A stretch of 36,269 nucleotides of DNA. It comes from Scatosoma sp045594025. Lineage in GTDB: Bacteria > Bacillota > Clostridia > Christensenellales > Borkfalkiaceae. The position numbers and the translations under genes were made by a program. The stretch is taken from contig JAZNXS010000035.1 in assembly GCA_045594025.1 (NCBI GenBank), positions 1-36,269 of the forward strand. The letters run 5' to 3'. Positions 7,637-15,342 of this stretch are shown in pieces (position 1 is the first letter of the stretch; every line of letters begins with the position of its first letter). The notes beneath the pieces were generated by a model. It was not told the origin of the DNA. It was given only the letters and a program-made list of their open reading frames with translations, and did not search any database.

Positions 7637-8470
7637 ATGAGTTATGCTTTTATGCGCTTTCCGGGGCATCGAGAATTAGCATTTACCCTTTCCTATGATG
7701 ACGGAGAGCCCGCGGATAAACGGTTGGTGGATATGTTTAACCGTTACGGTTTAAAAGCAACGTTCAACTTAAACGGTGGTAAAACGAACGAAGTAGGGCA
7801 TTTGCCTATTGAAGAAGTAAAGGCGCTTTATTTGCCTAATGGTCACGAAGTAGCGGTACACGGCTCGCATCATTATTCGTTGGGGGAAGTCCCCGAGACT
7901 ATGATTTTGCAAGAAGTTCTTGACAATCGCCGCGCTTTGGAAAATACGTTTGGCGTAATAGTCAAGGGTATGGCATATGCGAACGGTAGTCTCAACGACA
8001 GAGTGGTGGAATTGTTAAAAGATTGTGGCATTCATTACGCGCGTACGGTGGTGAGCACGGAAAAATTTGATATTCCTACCGATTGGCTTCGTTTGCCTGC
8101 GACCTGTCATCATAGAAATCCCCGTTTGATGCAACTTGCGGAGACTTTCTTGCAGGGGGGAAATAAGAGGCATTTCTTCTATGATCAGCCTTTACTTTTC
8201 TACATATGGGGACATTCTTACGAGTTTGATCGCGATGATAACTGGAATATGATGGAAGACTTCTGCAAATTTATCGGCGGAAGAGAAAACGTTTGGTATG
8301 CGACCAATGGGGAGATTTACGATTATATTAAGGCGTATGATTCCTTAATTTATAGCATGGACGGAGCGTTGGTGAAAAATCCGACGTCGATTGACGTATA
8401 TATTCAGTTTTTGGGCAAACCTTACGTTGTGCACGCAGGAGAAACAGTCGCGTTAGAAATAAGACGATAA
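7637..8470 (+). CDS. NodB-like polysaccharide deacetylase family protein inside the purine operon
   Basis: A 277-residue protein with the NodB metal-dependent deacetylase fold. Motif 1 is SYDD with D21 and D22, and motif 2 is HGSHH with H75 and H79 as metal ligands. Later family segments include GMAYANGSLND and GHSYEFDRD. There is no signal peptide or membrane span, so unlike peptidoglycan deacetylases it should act in the cytosol on a small N-acetylated or amide substrate. The C-terminal tail (about 230-277) is a short beta-rich extension. It has its own AAGGAG (7625-7630) and lies 27 bases after purN and 11 bases before purD, so it is firmly in the purine transcript. A purine role has not been assigned to this family; it may simply be a passenger. 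Confidence 0.8.
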   Translation: MSYAFMRFPGHRELAFTLSYDDGEPADKRLVDMFNRYGLKATFNLNGGKTNEVGHLPIEEVKALYLPNGHEVAVHGSHHYSLGEVPETMILQEVLDNRRALENTFGVIVKGMAYANGSLNDRVVELLKDCGIHYARTVVSTEKFDIPTDWLRLPATCHHRNPRLMQLAETFLQGGNKRHFFYDQPLLFYIWGHSYEFDRDDNWNMMEDFCKFIGGRENVWYATNGEIYDYIKAYDSLIYSMDGALVKNPTSIDVYIQFLGKPYVVHAGETVALEIRR

Positions 8471-8481
8471 AGGAGACTATA

Positions 8482-9756
8482 ATGAACGTTTTGGTGATAG
8501 GCAATGGCGGCAGAGAGCATGCTGTGATACAGGCGCTTGCGAAATCGCCTAAGGTAAATAAAATTTACGCCATGAAAGGGAACGCAGGGATTGCGGAGCT
8601 TGCCGAGCTTGTGGACGTCGATTATTGCGACGTCAAAGCGGTTGGCGAATGGGTGGATCACAAGGGAGACGTTGATTTTACGGTAGTCACGCCCGACGAT
8701 CCCTTGGCGCTTGGCCTGGTTGACGAGCTGGAGAGCCGCGGTCACCGCGCGTTTGGTCCACGCAAAAATGCGGCGATCATCGAAGCGAGTAAGGCATTCT
8801 CCAAAGAGCTCATGAAAAACTACGGTATTCCCACGGCGGCTTACGAAACGTTTTCTGATTACGAAGCGGCGAAAGCGTACGTTGCGAAATGCAATATTCC
8901 TGTTGTTTTAAAGGCAGACGGCTTGGCGCTTGGGAAGGGTGTGCTCATTTGCATGACGCGCGAAGAAGCGCAGGCAGGCTTAAAGGAAATGATGCTGGAT
9001 CAAAAATTCGGGTCGGCAGGCAGTAAGGTTGTCGTGGAAGAGTTTTTGGAAGGGCCGGAGGTTTCCTGCCTTGCTTTTACGGACGGCAAGACGATTGTTC
9101 CCATGATCACCAGTTGCGATCACAAGCGCGCAAAGGATAACGACGAAGGCTTAAATACAGGCGGTATGGGTACGTTTTCCCCTGCGCCGTTCTTTGGCAA
9201 AAAATCGGCTGAAGAGGTCATGGAAAAAATCATGAAGCCTACCATGTACGCGATGAACGCGGAAGGGCGCACGTTTAAAGGCGTTTTGTATTTCGGCTTG
9301 ATGAAGACGAAAGACGGATATAAGGTTATTGAATATAACTCTCGTTTCGGCGATCCCGAAACGCAGGTTATTCTGCCCATGCTCAAAACAGATTTGATGG
9401 AGATTTTCGAGGCGATCGTAGACGAGCGTTTGGGCGATCTTACAATCGAATGGGAAACGGGCGCTTGCGTTTGCTTGGTGCTTGCTAGCGGCGGTTACCC
9501 CGAAGCGTATGCGAAGGGTAAAGAAATCACGTTTGGAAATTTGGATGAAGACGTTGTGATTTGCCATGCAGGTACGGCGATCAAGGATGGAAAACTGGTT
9601 ACAAGCGGCGGCAGAGTGCTTGGCGTTTGCGCAAAGGGCGCGGACGTGGAAGAGGCGAGAAAAAAAGTATATGCCAACGCGCAGAACATTCACTTTGACG
9701 GAATGTATTATAGAAAAGACATTGGCATTAAGTATAGAGATATTGCGAAGGAGTAA
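8482..9756 (+). CDS. purD: Phosphoribosylamine-glycine ligase PurD
   Basis: A 424-residue GAR synthetase joining phosphoribosylamine and glycine with ATP. Marks are the N-terminal NGGREHA loop, FGPRKNAAIIEASK, the ATP-grasp stretch VVLKADGLALGKGV, NTGGMGTFSPAPFF, and EYNSRFGDPETQVILPML with magnesium ligands. Length is normal and the protein looks complete. AAAGGAG lies just before the ATG. It uses the unstable product of PurF, so its place in the same operon matters given the altered PurF. PurL starts nine bases after its stop. Confidence 0.96.
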   Translation: MNVLVIGNGGREHAVIQALAKSPKVNKIYAMKGNAGIAELAELVDVDYCDVKAVGEWVDHKGDVDFTVVTPDDPLALGLVDELESRGHRAFGPRKNAAIIEASKAFSKELMKNYGIPTAAYETFSDYEAAKAYVAKCNIPVVLKADGLALGKGVLICMTREEAQAGLKEMMLDQKFGSAGSKVVVEEFLEGPEVSCLAFTDGKTIVPMITSCDHKRAKDNDEGLNTGGMGTFSPAPFFGKKSAEEVMEKIMKPTMYAMNAEGRTFKGVLYFGLMKTKDGYKVIEYNSRFGDPETQVILPMLKTDLMEIFEAIVDERLGDLTIEWETGACVCLVLASGGYPEAYAKGKEITFGNLDEDVVICHAGTAIKDGKLVTSGGRVLGVCAKGADVEEARKKVYANAQNIHFDGMYYRKDIGIKYRDIAKE

Positions 9757-9764
9757 GCTTCACT

Positions 9765-12700
9765 ATGATTTACAGAATTTTTGTGGAAAAGAAGGACAAC
9801 GTGCAGGCGAGAAAGGAAGCGGCGGATATTAAAACGTTGCTTGGCATCCAAACGGAGGATTTGCGTTTGGTGCTTCGCTATGACGTAGAAGGATTGAGCG
9901 AAACGGAATTGAACGCGTCCCTGGGTACGGTCTTTTCCGAACCACCCGTCGATCACGTATACCTTGAAAGCTTGGAAATTCCCAGCTCGTATAAAGCGTT
10001 TGCGGTCAGCTATCTTACAGGTCAGTACGATCAGCGCGCGGACAGCGCGGCGCAGTGTGTACAGCTGTTGACAAGAAAATCTCGTCCGCTGATCAAGTGC
10101 GCAAGGGTGTATTTGATAAAGGGTGTCACGGACGAACAGCTGGCTGCCATAAAAAAGCATATCATCAACCCTGTGGAAAGCGAGGAGGTCGGGTTTGAAA
10201 AACCCACTACGCTTGCGAGGGAAGCTGTAGAGGGCGCGCCCGTAGAGGACGTAGCCGGGTTTATCGCGATGTCGGATGCGGAAATTACCGCATATCATAA
10301 GAACGTCGGCTTTGCCATGAGCGCGCTCGATTTGATTTTTGTCCGTGATTATTTTAAGAGTGAAAAGCGCAATCCTACGGAGACGGAGTTGAAGGTAATC
10401 GACACATATTGGTCGGATCACTGCCGACATACGACGTTCGCAACCGAGCTGAAAAATGTAAAAATTACCTCGAAGAACCCTTCGATTGAGAAAGCGTATC
10501 ATTTATACGAAGACTTGTATCAGGAATTGAACGGCAACCGCCCCGACAAATATCCTTGTCTTATGGATTTGGCAACAATCGCGGCGAAGAAACTGAAAAA
10601 GGACGGCAAGCTGGACAATTTGGATATTTCAGACGAAATCAATGCTTGCTCCATTCAAATTCAGGCGGAAATTGACGGCAAGAAAGAACAGTATCTGGTT
10701 ATGTTCAAAAACGAAACGCATAACCATCCTACGGAAATAGAACCGTTTGGCGGCGCAGCGACCTGCCTTGGCGGCGCGATTCGCGATCCCTTAAGCGGCA
10801 GAACGTACGTATATCAAGCAATGCGTATTACGGGCGCTTCCGATCCTAGGGAAAGCCTGGAAGATACGTTGGCAGGGAAGCTTCCTCAGCGTGTTATCAC
10901 GCAACGCGCGGCGGCAGGGTTCTCCTCCTACGGCAACCAAATCGGTCTTGCGACGGGTATCGTAGACGAGGTTTACCACGAGGGTTACAAAGCAAAGCGT
11001 TTGGAAACTGGCTTTGTTGTCGGCGGCGCGAGAAAGGATATGGTATATCGCGAAGCACCTAAAGCGGGCGACGTCATCGTTCTCCTTGGCGGCGCGACGG
11101 GAAGAGACGGTTGCGGCGGCGCGACGGGCTCTTCGAAGGCGCATGATACGCACTCGGTAGAAACGTGCGGCGCGGAAGTGCAAAAGGGCAACGCACTTGC
11201 GGAAAGAAAGCTGCAGCGTTTGTTCCTGAATCAGGAAGCGACGAGAAAGATTAAAAAATGTAACGACTTCGGCGCAGGCGGCGTATCCGTTGCGATCGGC
11301 GAGCTTGCAGACGGACTTGACATTGATTTGGATAAAGTGCCTAAGAAGTATGAGGGCTTAAACGGGACGGAGCTTGCGATTTCCGAATCGCAGGAACGTA
11401 TGGCGGTTGTGATCGCAAAAGAGGACGTAGATGCCTTTATTGCGTTGGCAGCGGAAGAGAATCTTTCCGCAACGCCCGTGGCGGTCGTTACGGACACGGG
11501 GCGCATGAAGATGTTCTTAAAGGGAAAAGCAATAGTGGATATTTCCCGCGATTTCCTGAATACCAACGGCGTAAAACAAGAAACGGACGTAGAGATTACG
11601 GACGGTATTAGCGAATGGTTCCGTCAAAAATCGGGCGTATCCTTTGCGGCGGAAACGAAAAAGGTGCTTTCCGATTTAAACGTATGCGCAAAGAAAGGGC
11701 TTTCCGAAACCTTCGATTCCACCATTGGTTCGAGGACGGTTTATATGCCTTGGGGCGGTAAAACGCAGCGCACGCCTGCGATTGCGATGGCAGCGAAAAT
11801 TTGCGGCGGCGAAACGGACGTTTGTACCGTATCGGCATACGGTTATTCTCCTTATCTTATGGAAACCAGTCCTTTTATTGGCGCAATCTATTCCATTGTA
11901 GCATCCGTTTCCAAGGTGGCGGCAACGGGCGCAAAATATAGCGACGTTCGCTTGACCTTGCAAGAATTTTTCCAAAGAATGACAAAGGACGCAAAGGTTT
12001 GGGGCGTACCTGCCTCTGCGCTTTTGGGCGCGGTATACGCGCAGATGGGCTTAGAACTCGGCGCGATCGGGGGGAAGGACTCCATGAGTGGTACGTTTGA
12101 AAGCATTCACGTGCCGCCCACCCTCATTTCGTTTGCGCTTGCTCCGGCAAAAGCAAGTCAACTCATCACGAACGTATTGAAAGGCGGCGAAAAGTTGTAC
12201 CATATTCCCGTACCCAAAGACGAAAATGCCGTGCCTGATTTCAGTGCGCTCAAGAAAGTGTATGAGGAAGTGTATAAAAATATCCAAAGCGGCAACATTA
12301 CGTTTGCTACCGTTGTGGAAAACGGTGGTGTTGGTGCGGCGGTCATTAAGTCCGCACTTGGTAATTCGCTTGGCGTTCAGTTTAGCCTTAACGCAGATGA
12401 GTTGTATAGCGAAGGGTATGGCGATTTGGTTGTTTCCTTGAAGGACGAAAACGAGCTTTGCAGCTGCGTTTCGAAGAAATATATAGGGCAGGTATGCGGT
12501 GAATCGTACGTTTGCGGTGATGAAGCGGTATCTGTGGATACGGCGTCGCAGGCGTATATGCAGCCTTTAGAAAGCGTGTTTGCAACGACGGCGGCGGCTA
12601 CGGGTACGGCAGTCGATTGTGATTATACCGCAGGGACGAAGTACGTAAACGTTGCAACGAAGACGGCGAAGCCTCGCGTATTTATTCCTGTATTCCCCGG

Positions 12701-13466
12701 CACGAATTGCGAGTTGGACACGGCGAGAAAATTCCGCTTGGCAGGCGCAGAGGTGCAAACGGTAGTCGTGCGTAACCGCAGTGCGCAGGATATTGAAGAA
12801 AGCGTTGCAGAGATTGTGAAAGCGATCAAAAATGCCAACATTATCGCGTTCCCCGGCGGCTTTAGCGGCGGTGATGAACCGGACGGCAGCGGTAAATTTA
12901 TAGCAACCACCTTCCGCAATCCGTACATTGCAGAGCAGGTGGAAGAACTTTTAAATCATAGAGATGGTTTGGTGTTGGGTATTTGTAACGGTTTCCAGGC
13001 GCTGATTAAGCTTGGACTCGTGCCGTACGGCCACGTCAAGGAAATGACGGCGGAATCGCCCACGCTTACGTTCAATAATATTTCCCGTCACGTTTCGACG
13101 GTGGTGGATTTGCGCATTGCATCCAATCTTTCGCCTTGGTTATCCGCTTGTAAGGTGGGTGAAATTTACAAGGTCCCCATATCGCATGGGGAAGGGAAAA
13201 TCGTTGCTCCCGTTGCAGAGCTTGAGAAGATGAAAGCGAACGGGCAAATTGCTACGCAGTATGCGGATTTAAGCGGCAACGCGACCATGGTATCCCCGTT
13301 TAACCCCAACGGCTCGATGTGGGCGATTGAAGGTATTACCTCGCCCGACGGTAGAGTGCTGGGTAAAATGGGACATAGCGAACGTATCGGAGATAACCTC
13401 TATAAGAACGTAGAAGGGAACTTCGATATGAAGATTTTCGAAAGCGGCGTTCGTTATTTTAAATAA
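9765..13466 (+). CDS. purL: Phosphoribosylformylglycinamidine synthase, single-chain PurL
   Basis: A 1233-residue large-type FGAM synthase combining the PurS-like N terminus, the two synthetase halves and a C-terminal glutaminase. It converts FGAR to FGAM with ATP and glutamine. The PurL signature DTYWSDHCRHTTF is near residues 205-220, with FKNETHNHPTEIEPFGGAAT further on and GGKDSMSG in the second half. The glutaminase carries nucleophile C1074 in GICNGFQAL and the His-Glu pair H1204/E1206 in GHSERIGDN, so this ammonia-generating site looks active, unlike that of PurF. Many Firmicutes split this enzyme into purS, purQ and purL; the fused form occurs in several clostridial lineages. It ends 23 bases before the PHP gene. 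Confidence 0.96.
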   Translation: MIYRIFVEKKDNVQARKEAADIKTLLGIQTEDLRLVLRYDVEGLSETELNASLGTVFSEPPVDHVYLESLEIPSSYKAFAVSYLTGQYDQRADSAAQCVQLLTRKSRPLIKCARVYLIKGVTDEQLAAIKKHIINPVESEEVGFEKPTTLAREAVEGAPVEDVAGFIAMSDAEITAYHKNVGFAMSALDLIFVRDYFKSEKRNPTETELKVIDTYWSDHCRHTTFATELKNVKITSKNPSIEKAYHLYEDLYQELNGNRPDKYPCLMDLATIAAKKLKKDGKLDNLDISDEINACSIQIQAEIDGKKEQYLVMFKNETHNHPTEIEPFGGAATCLGGAIRDPLSGRTYVYQAMRITGASDPRESLEDTLAGKLPQRVITQRAAAGFSSYGNQIGLATGIVDEVYHEGYKAKRLETGFVVGGARKDMVYREAPKAGDVIVLLGGATGRDGCGGATGSSKAHDTHSVETCGAEVQKGNALAERKLQRLFLNQEATRKIKKCNDFGAGGVSVAIGELADGLDIDLDKVPKKYEGLNGTELAISESQERMAVVIAKEDVDAFIALAAEENLSATPVAVVTDTGRMKMFLKGKAIVDISRDFLNTNGVKQETDVEITDGISEWFRQKSGVSFAAETKKVLSDLNVCAKKGLSETFDSTIGSRTVYMPWGGKTQRTPAIAMAAKICGGETDVCTVSAYGYSPYLMETSPFIGAIYSIVASVSKVAATGAKYSDVRLTLQEFFQRMTKDAKVWGVPASALLGAVYAQMGLELGAIGGKDSMSGTFESIHVPPTLISFALAPAKASQLITNVLKGGEKLYHIPVPKDENAVPDFSALKKVYEEVYKNIQSGNITFATVVENGGVGAAVIKSALGNSLGVQFSLNADELYSEGYGDLVVSLKDENELCSCVSKKYIGQVCGESYVCGDEAVSVDTASQAYMQPLESVFATTAAATGTAVDCDYTAGTKYVNVATKTAKPRVFIPVFPGTNCELDTARKFRLAGAEVQTVVVRNRSAQDIEESVAEIVKAIKNANIIAFPGGFSGGDEPDGSGKFIATTFRNPYIAEQVEELLNHRDGLVLGICNGFQALIKLGLVPYGHVKEMTAESPTLTFNNISRHVSTVVDLRIASNLSPWLSACKVGEIYKVPISHGEGKIVAPVAELEKMKANGQIATQYADLSGNATMVSPFNPNGSMWAIEGITSPDGRVLGKMGHSERIGDNLYKNVEGNFDMKIFESGVRYFK

Positions 13467-13489
13467 GAACATGATATATGAGGAAAATG

Positions 13490-14245
13490 ATGGTTGATAT
13501 ACATACCCATATTTTGCCGCATATAGACGATGGGGCAAAGGACACGAAAACGTCGGTTGCTATGTTAAACAGCTTGCAGCAGCAGGGCGTAAATACGGTG
13601 GTGCTCACGCCGCACTACTACGGAAAACGGAGTAGCCCGACAGAGTTTATCAAGCGCCGTAACACGATATTCGAACGATTAAAAGAAGAAATTCCGCAAG
13701 GGATGCAGGTGCGCCTTGGCGCAGAGGTGCATTTTACGGGAATGAATATGGCGGAATATGAAGAGCTTTGCGCTTTGGGTATTGAGGGTACGAAGTATAT
13801 CTTGATCGAATTTCCCTTTACGAGTAAATGGAACCATGACCTAATGGAGAAGTTGTTTGATTTTATTCGTGAAACGGAATACACCCCGATTATTGCGCAT
13901 GTGGAACGTTATACCGAGGTGCAAAAAAATCCACGCTTAACCTCTGAGTTAGCGTATATGGGTTGCTTGCTTCAAGTCAATGCGCCTTCCTTTTTGGATA
14001 AACGGGAAAGCAAGCTTGCCTTTGCACTGTTAAAGCATGGTCTTGTGCATTGTATAGGGACGGACGCGCATGATATGGATAGGCGTTCGCCGAAGTATGC
14101 CGAGGCGAAACAAGCAGTGATAGAGAAGGGGTACGGCGCAGAATGGCTGCGCGCGGAAGAGATTACGAAAGACGTGCTTTCCGGTACCCATGTCCGTGTT
14201 GAAAGTGGGAAACCGATTAAAAAATTCTTAGGCAAATACTTTTAG
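13490..14245 (+). CDS. PHP-domain tyrosine-protein phosphatase, CpsB/CapC/YwqE type
   Basis: A 251-residue member of the PHP superfamily, close in style to CpsB and YwqE, which remove phosphate from tyrosine kinases that control capsule and exopolysaccharide export. Metal-binding motifs are DIHTHILPHIDDG at the N terminus, TPHYYG, GAEVHF, IIAHVERY and GTDAHD. In-frame ATGs occur at 13478, 13487 and 13490. The last is preferred because AGGA at 13481-13484 is correctly placed only for it. The gene follows purL by 23 bases with no terminator between, so it is probably transcribed with the purine operon. No capsule genes or tyrosine kinase are in the window. Other PHP activities, such as histidinol phosphatase, are less likely given the CpsB-like motif order. 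Confidence 0.85.
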   Translation: MVDIHTHILPHIDDGAKDTKTSVAMLNSLQQQGVNTVVLTPHYYGKRSSPTEFIKRRNTIFERLKEEIPQGMQVRLGAEVHFTGMNMAEYEELCALGIEGTKYILIEFPFTSKWNHDLMEKLFDFIRETEYTPIIAHVERYTEVQKNPRLTSELAYMGCLLQVNAPSFLDKRESKLAFALLKHGLVHCIGTDAHDMDRRSPKYAEAKQAVIEKGYGAEWLRAEEITKDVLSGTHVRVESGKPIKKFLGKYF

Positions 14246-14253
14246 TTCGTTTT

Positions 14254-14284
14254 TTGTTTGAAAGCGGCGGAGAAGTGTTACAAT
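14254..14284 (+). promoter_or_regulatory. Candidate promoter of the DUF1858 gene
   Basis: TTGTTT (14254-14259) and TACAAT (14279-14284) are 19 bases apart, a little wide. TTGAAA at 14258-14263 is an alternative with a short 15-base spacer. The gene start is 36 bases downstream. Confidence 0.45.
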
Positions 14285-14319
14285 AATAATAGAAAATAAT
14301 AAAAAAGGAGATAAATACA

Positions 14320-14520
14320 ATGGCTAAAATTACGGCAGATACGTTGATTGCAGATTGCCTGCAGATCAATCCCAACGCTCCCGAAATTCTTATGTCGGCA
14401 GGTATGCATTGCTTCGGTTGTGCAATGGCGCACGGTGAAACCGTGGCGGAAGCAGTCGCTGTTCACGGCGAGGATTTGGATGCGCTTCTTGCAAAGCTCA
14501 ACGAAGGGTTGGAAGACTAA
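14320..14520 (+). CDS. Small DUF1858-domain protein with CxxC motif
   Basis: A 66-residue protein that is essentially one DUF1858 domain. Its sequence shows TLIADCLQINPNAPEILMSAGMHCFGC with C31 and C34 forming CxxC, the hallmark of this family, which also forms the N-terminal part of ScdA-like repair proteins and of hybrid proteins in anaerobes. A redox or metal-linked role is often suggested but not proven. AAAGGAG lies just before the ATG, and a terminator follows directly, so it is a small independent unit. It is not part of the purine pathway as far as can be seen. Confidence 0.85.
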   Translation: MAKITADTLIADCLQINPNAPEILMSAGMHCFGCAMAHGETVAEAVAVHGEDLDALLAKLNEGLED

Positions 14521-14525
14521 AAGAG

Positions 14526-14553
14526 AAAGGGCGGACATTTGTCCGCCCTTTTT
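14526..14553 (+). terminator. Intrinsic terminator after the DUF1858 gene
   Basis: A perfect 11-bp stem (14526-14536 with 14541-14551) with a four-base loop, ending in TTTTT, sits five bases after the stop codon. Confidence 0.92.
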
Positions 14554-14667
14554 ACATAAACGGTGAATTATACGATCACATGCGATACCCTAATAAAAAA
14601 TGACAGCTATATAAAACTATATTACAGCAAAGTGTACTGGGATAAAATTAATCGCAGGAATATGAAA

Positions 14668-14697
14668 AGGGCTGACGGAAGTTAAACCGTCAGCCCT
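14668..14697. repeat. Long inverted repeat (terminator-like)
   Basis: AGGGCTGACGG (14668-14678) pairs perfectly with CCGTCAGCCCT (14687-14697) around an eight-base loop. A short, weak T-rich stretch follows. No gene directly precedes it on either strand, so it may be a leftover terminator of a lost gene. Confidence 0.7.
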
Positions 14698-14752
14698 CAA
14701 CTTTTGTACCGCAGCTAACAAAGAAAAGGGATTTCAAATAAGGGATAAGAAG

Positions 14753-14789
14753 CTGCGCCCCAAAAGTTAAGCAAACTTTTGGGGCGCAG
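14753..14789. repeat. Sixteen-bp perfect inverted repeat
   Basis: Arms 14753-14768 and 14774-14789 are perfectly complementary around a five-base loop. The right arm touches the first recognisable codons of a decayed gene. It may be a terminator, or an insertion scar that truncated that gene. Confidence 0.7.
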
Positions 14790-15175
14790 ATCATATTTGA
14801 TAAACTGTGGCATATGGTCGTGACAGAGCTGAAAGAAAAATATCCGCATATTCGCAGAAACGCCTATCTTTGTAAGCATGAAACAGGGTGTTTGGTGGGG
14901 GTAGGTATGGATTTAACTCGTCAAATCGAAGGAATTACAGGGAGAAAAGAACAAGTGTTGGAATACGAAGCGATAAAAAATCCGACCGAGTAAACTCAGC
15001 CGGACGCGCATCTTATGTGGAACGTAATCAACTAATGATTGATGATAGCGATTTTGTTTTCATCTATTTCAACGAAGCTTCACAAACTGCGAGCGGAATA
15101 ATGTTTGCGTATGAATATGCGAGAAAAGAGAAAAAAACGTTGATTAATGTTTATTTTAATTATAGTTTAAGCTGA
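14790..15175 (+). pseudogene. 5'-truncated, frameshifted SLOG-family gene
   Basis: Two adjacent frames together read like one SLOG/DUF1273-type nucleotide-binding protein. The first contains TELKEKYPHIRR and ends at a TAA at 14992-14994. The second contains SAGRASYVERNQ, MIDDSDFVFIYFNEA, SGIMFAYEYARKEKK and a hydrophobic end. In this family the arginine/asparagine stretch (ASYVERN) and the SGT-IAYEYA segment lie close to the C terminus, as here. Adding one A to the A-run near 14979-14984 would join the frames, so a single-base loss is the likely lesion. The N-terminal half with the TGHR motif is missing. A start at ATG 14888 in the second frame gives a 95-residue open frame, but it begins with unrelated sequence. 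I take it as a relic. Confidence 0.65.
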
Positions 15176-15298
15176 ATAGGATGTAAGTTGATTTTACGCG
15201 ATATAACGGCTTTGAGTTGGTAGGATTTTACAGCTGATATCAAAATATAAAAATTGAGAAATGTTTTAGGAGAATTTTGCCAAAAAGAAAAGTAAGCC

Positions 15299-15326
15299 TT
15301 GACATTAAAAGGAAAATTGGTATAAT
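15299..15326 (+). promoter_or_regulatory. Consensus promoter of the GH78-like gene
   Basis: Perfect TTGACA (15299-15304) and TATAAT (15321-15326) with a 16-base spacer. CGGAGG follows at 15332-15337 before the ATG at 15343, leaving a leader of about 10 bases. Such a strong promoter suggests basal expression unless repressed. Confidence 0.88.
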
Positions 15327-15342
15327 AAAAACGGAGGTTTTT

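Noticed and set aside
9708..10502. 264-codon minus-strand open frame
   Set aside because: Antisense to the purD end and purL start, with a basic, low-order protein and no SD or family motif; a shadow of purL.
14888..15175. 95-residue intact gene
   Set aside because: Its first third is out-of-frame sequence of the SLOG remnant; only the latter part matches the family.
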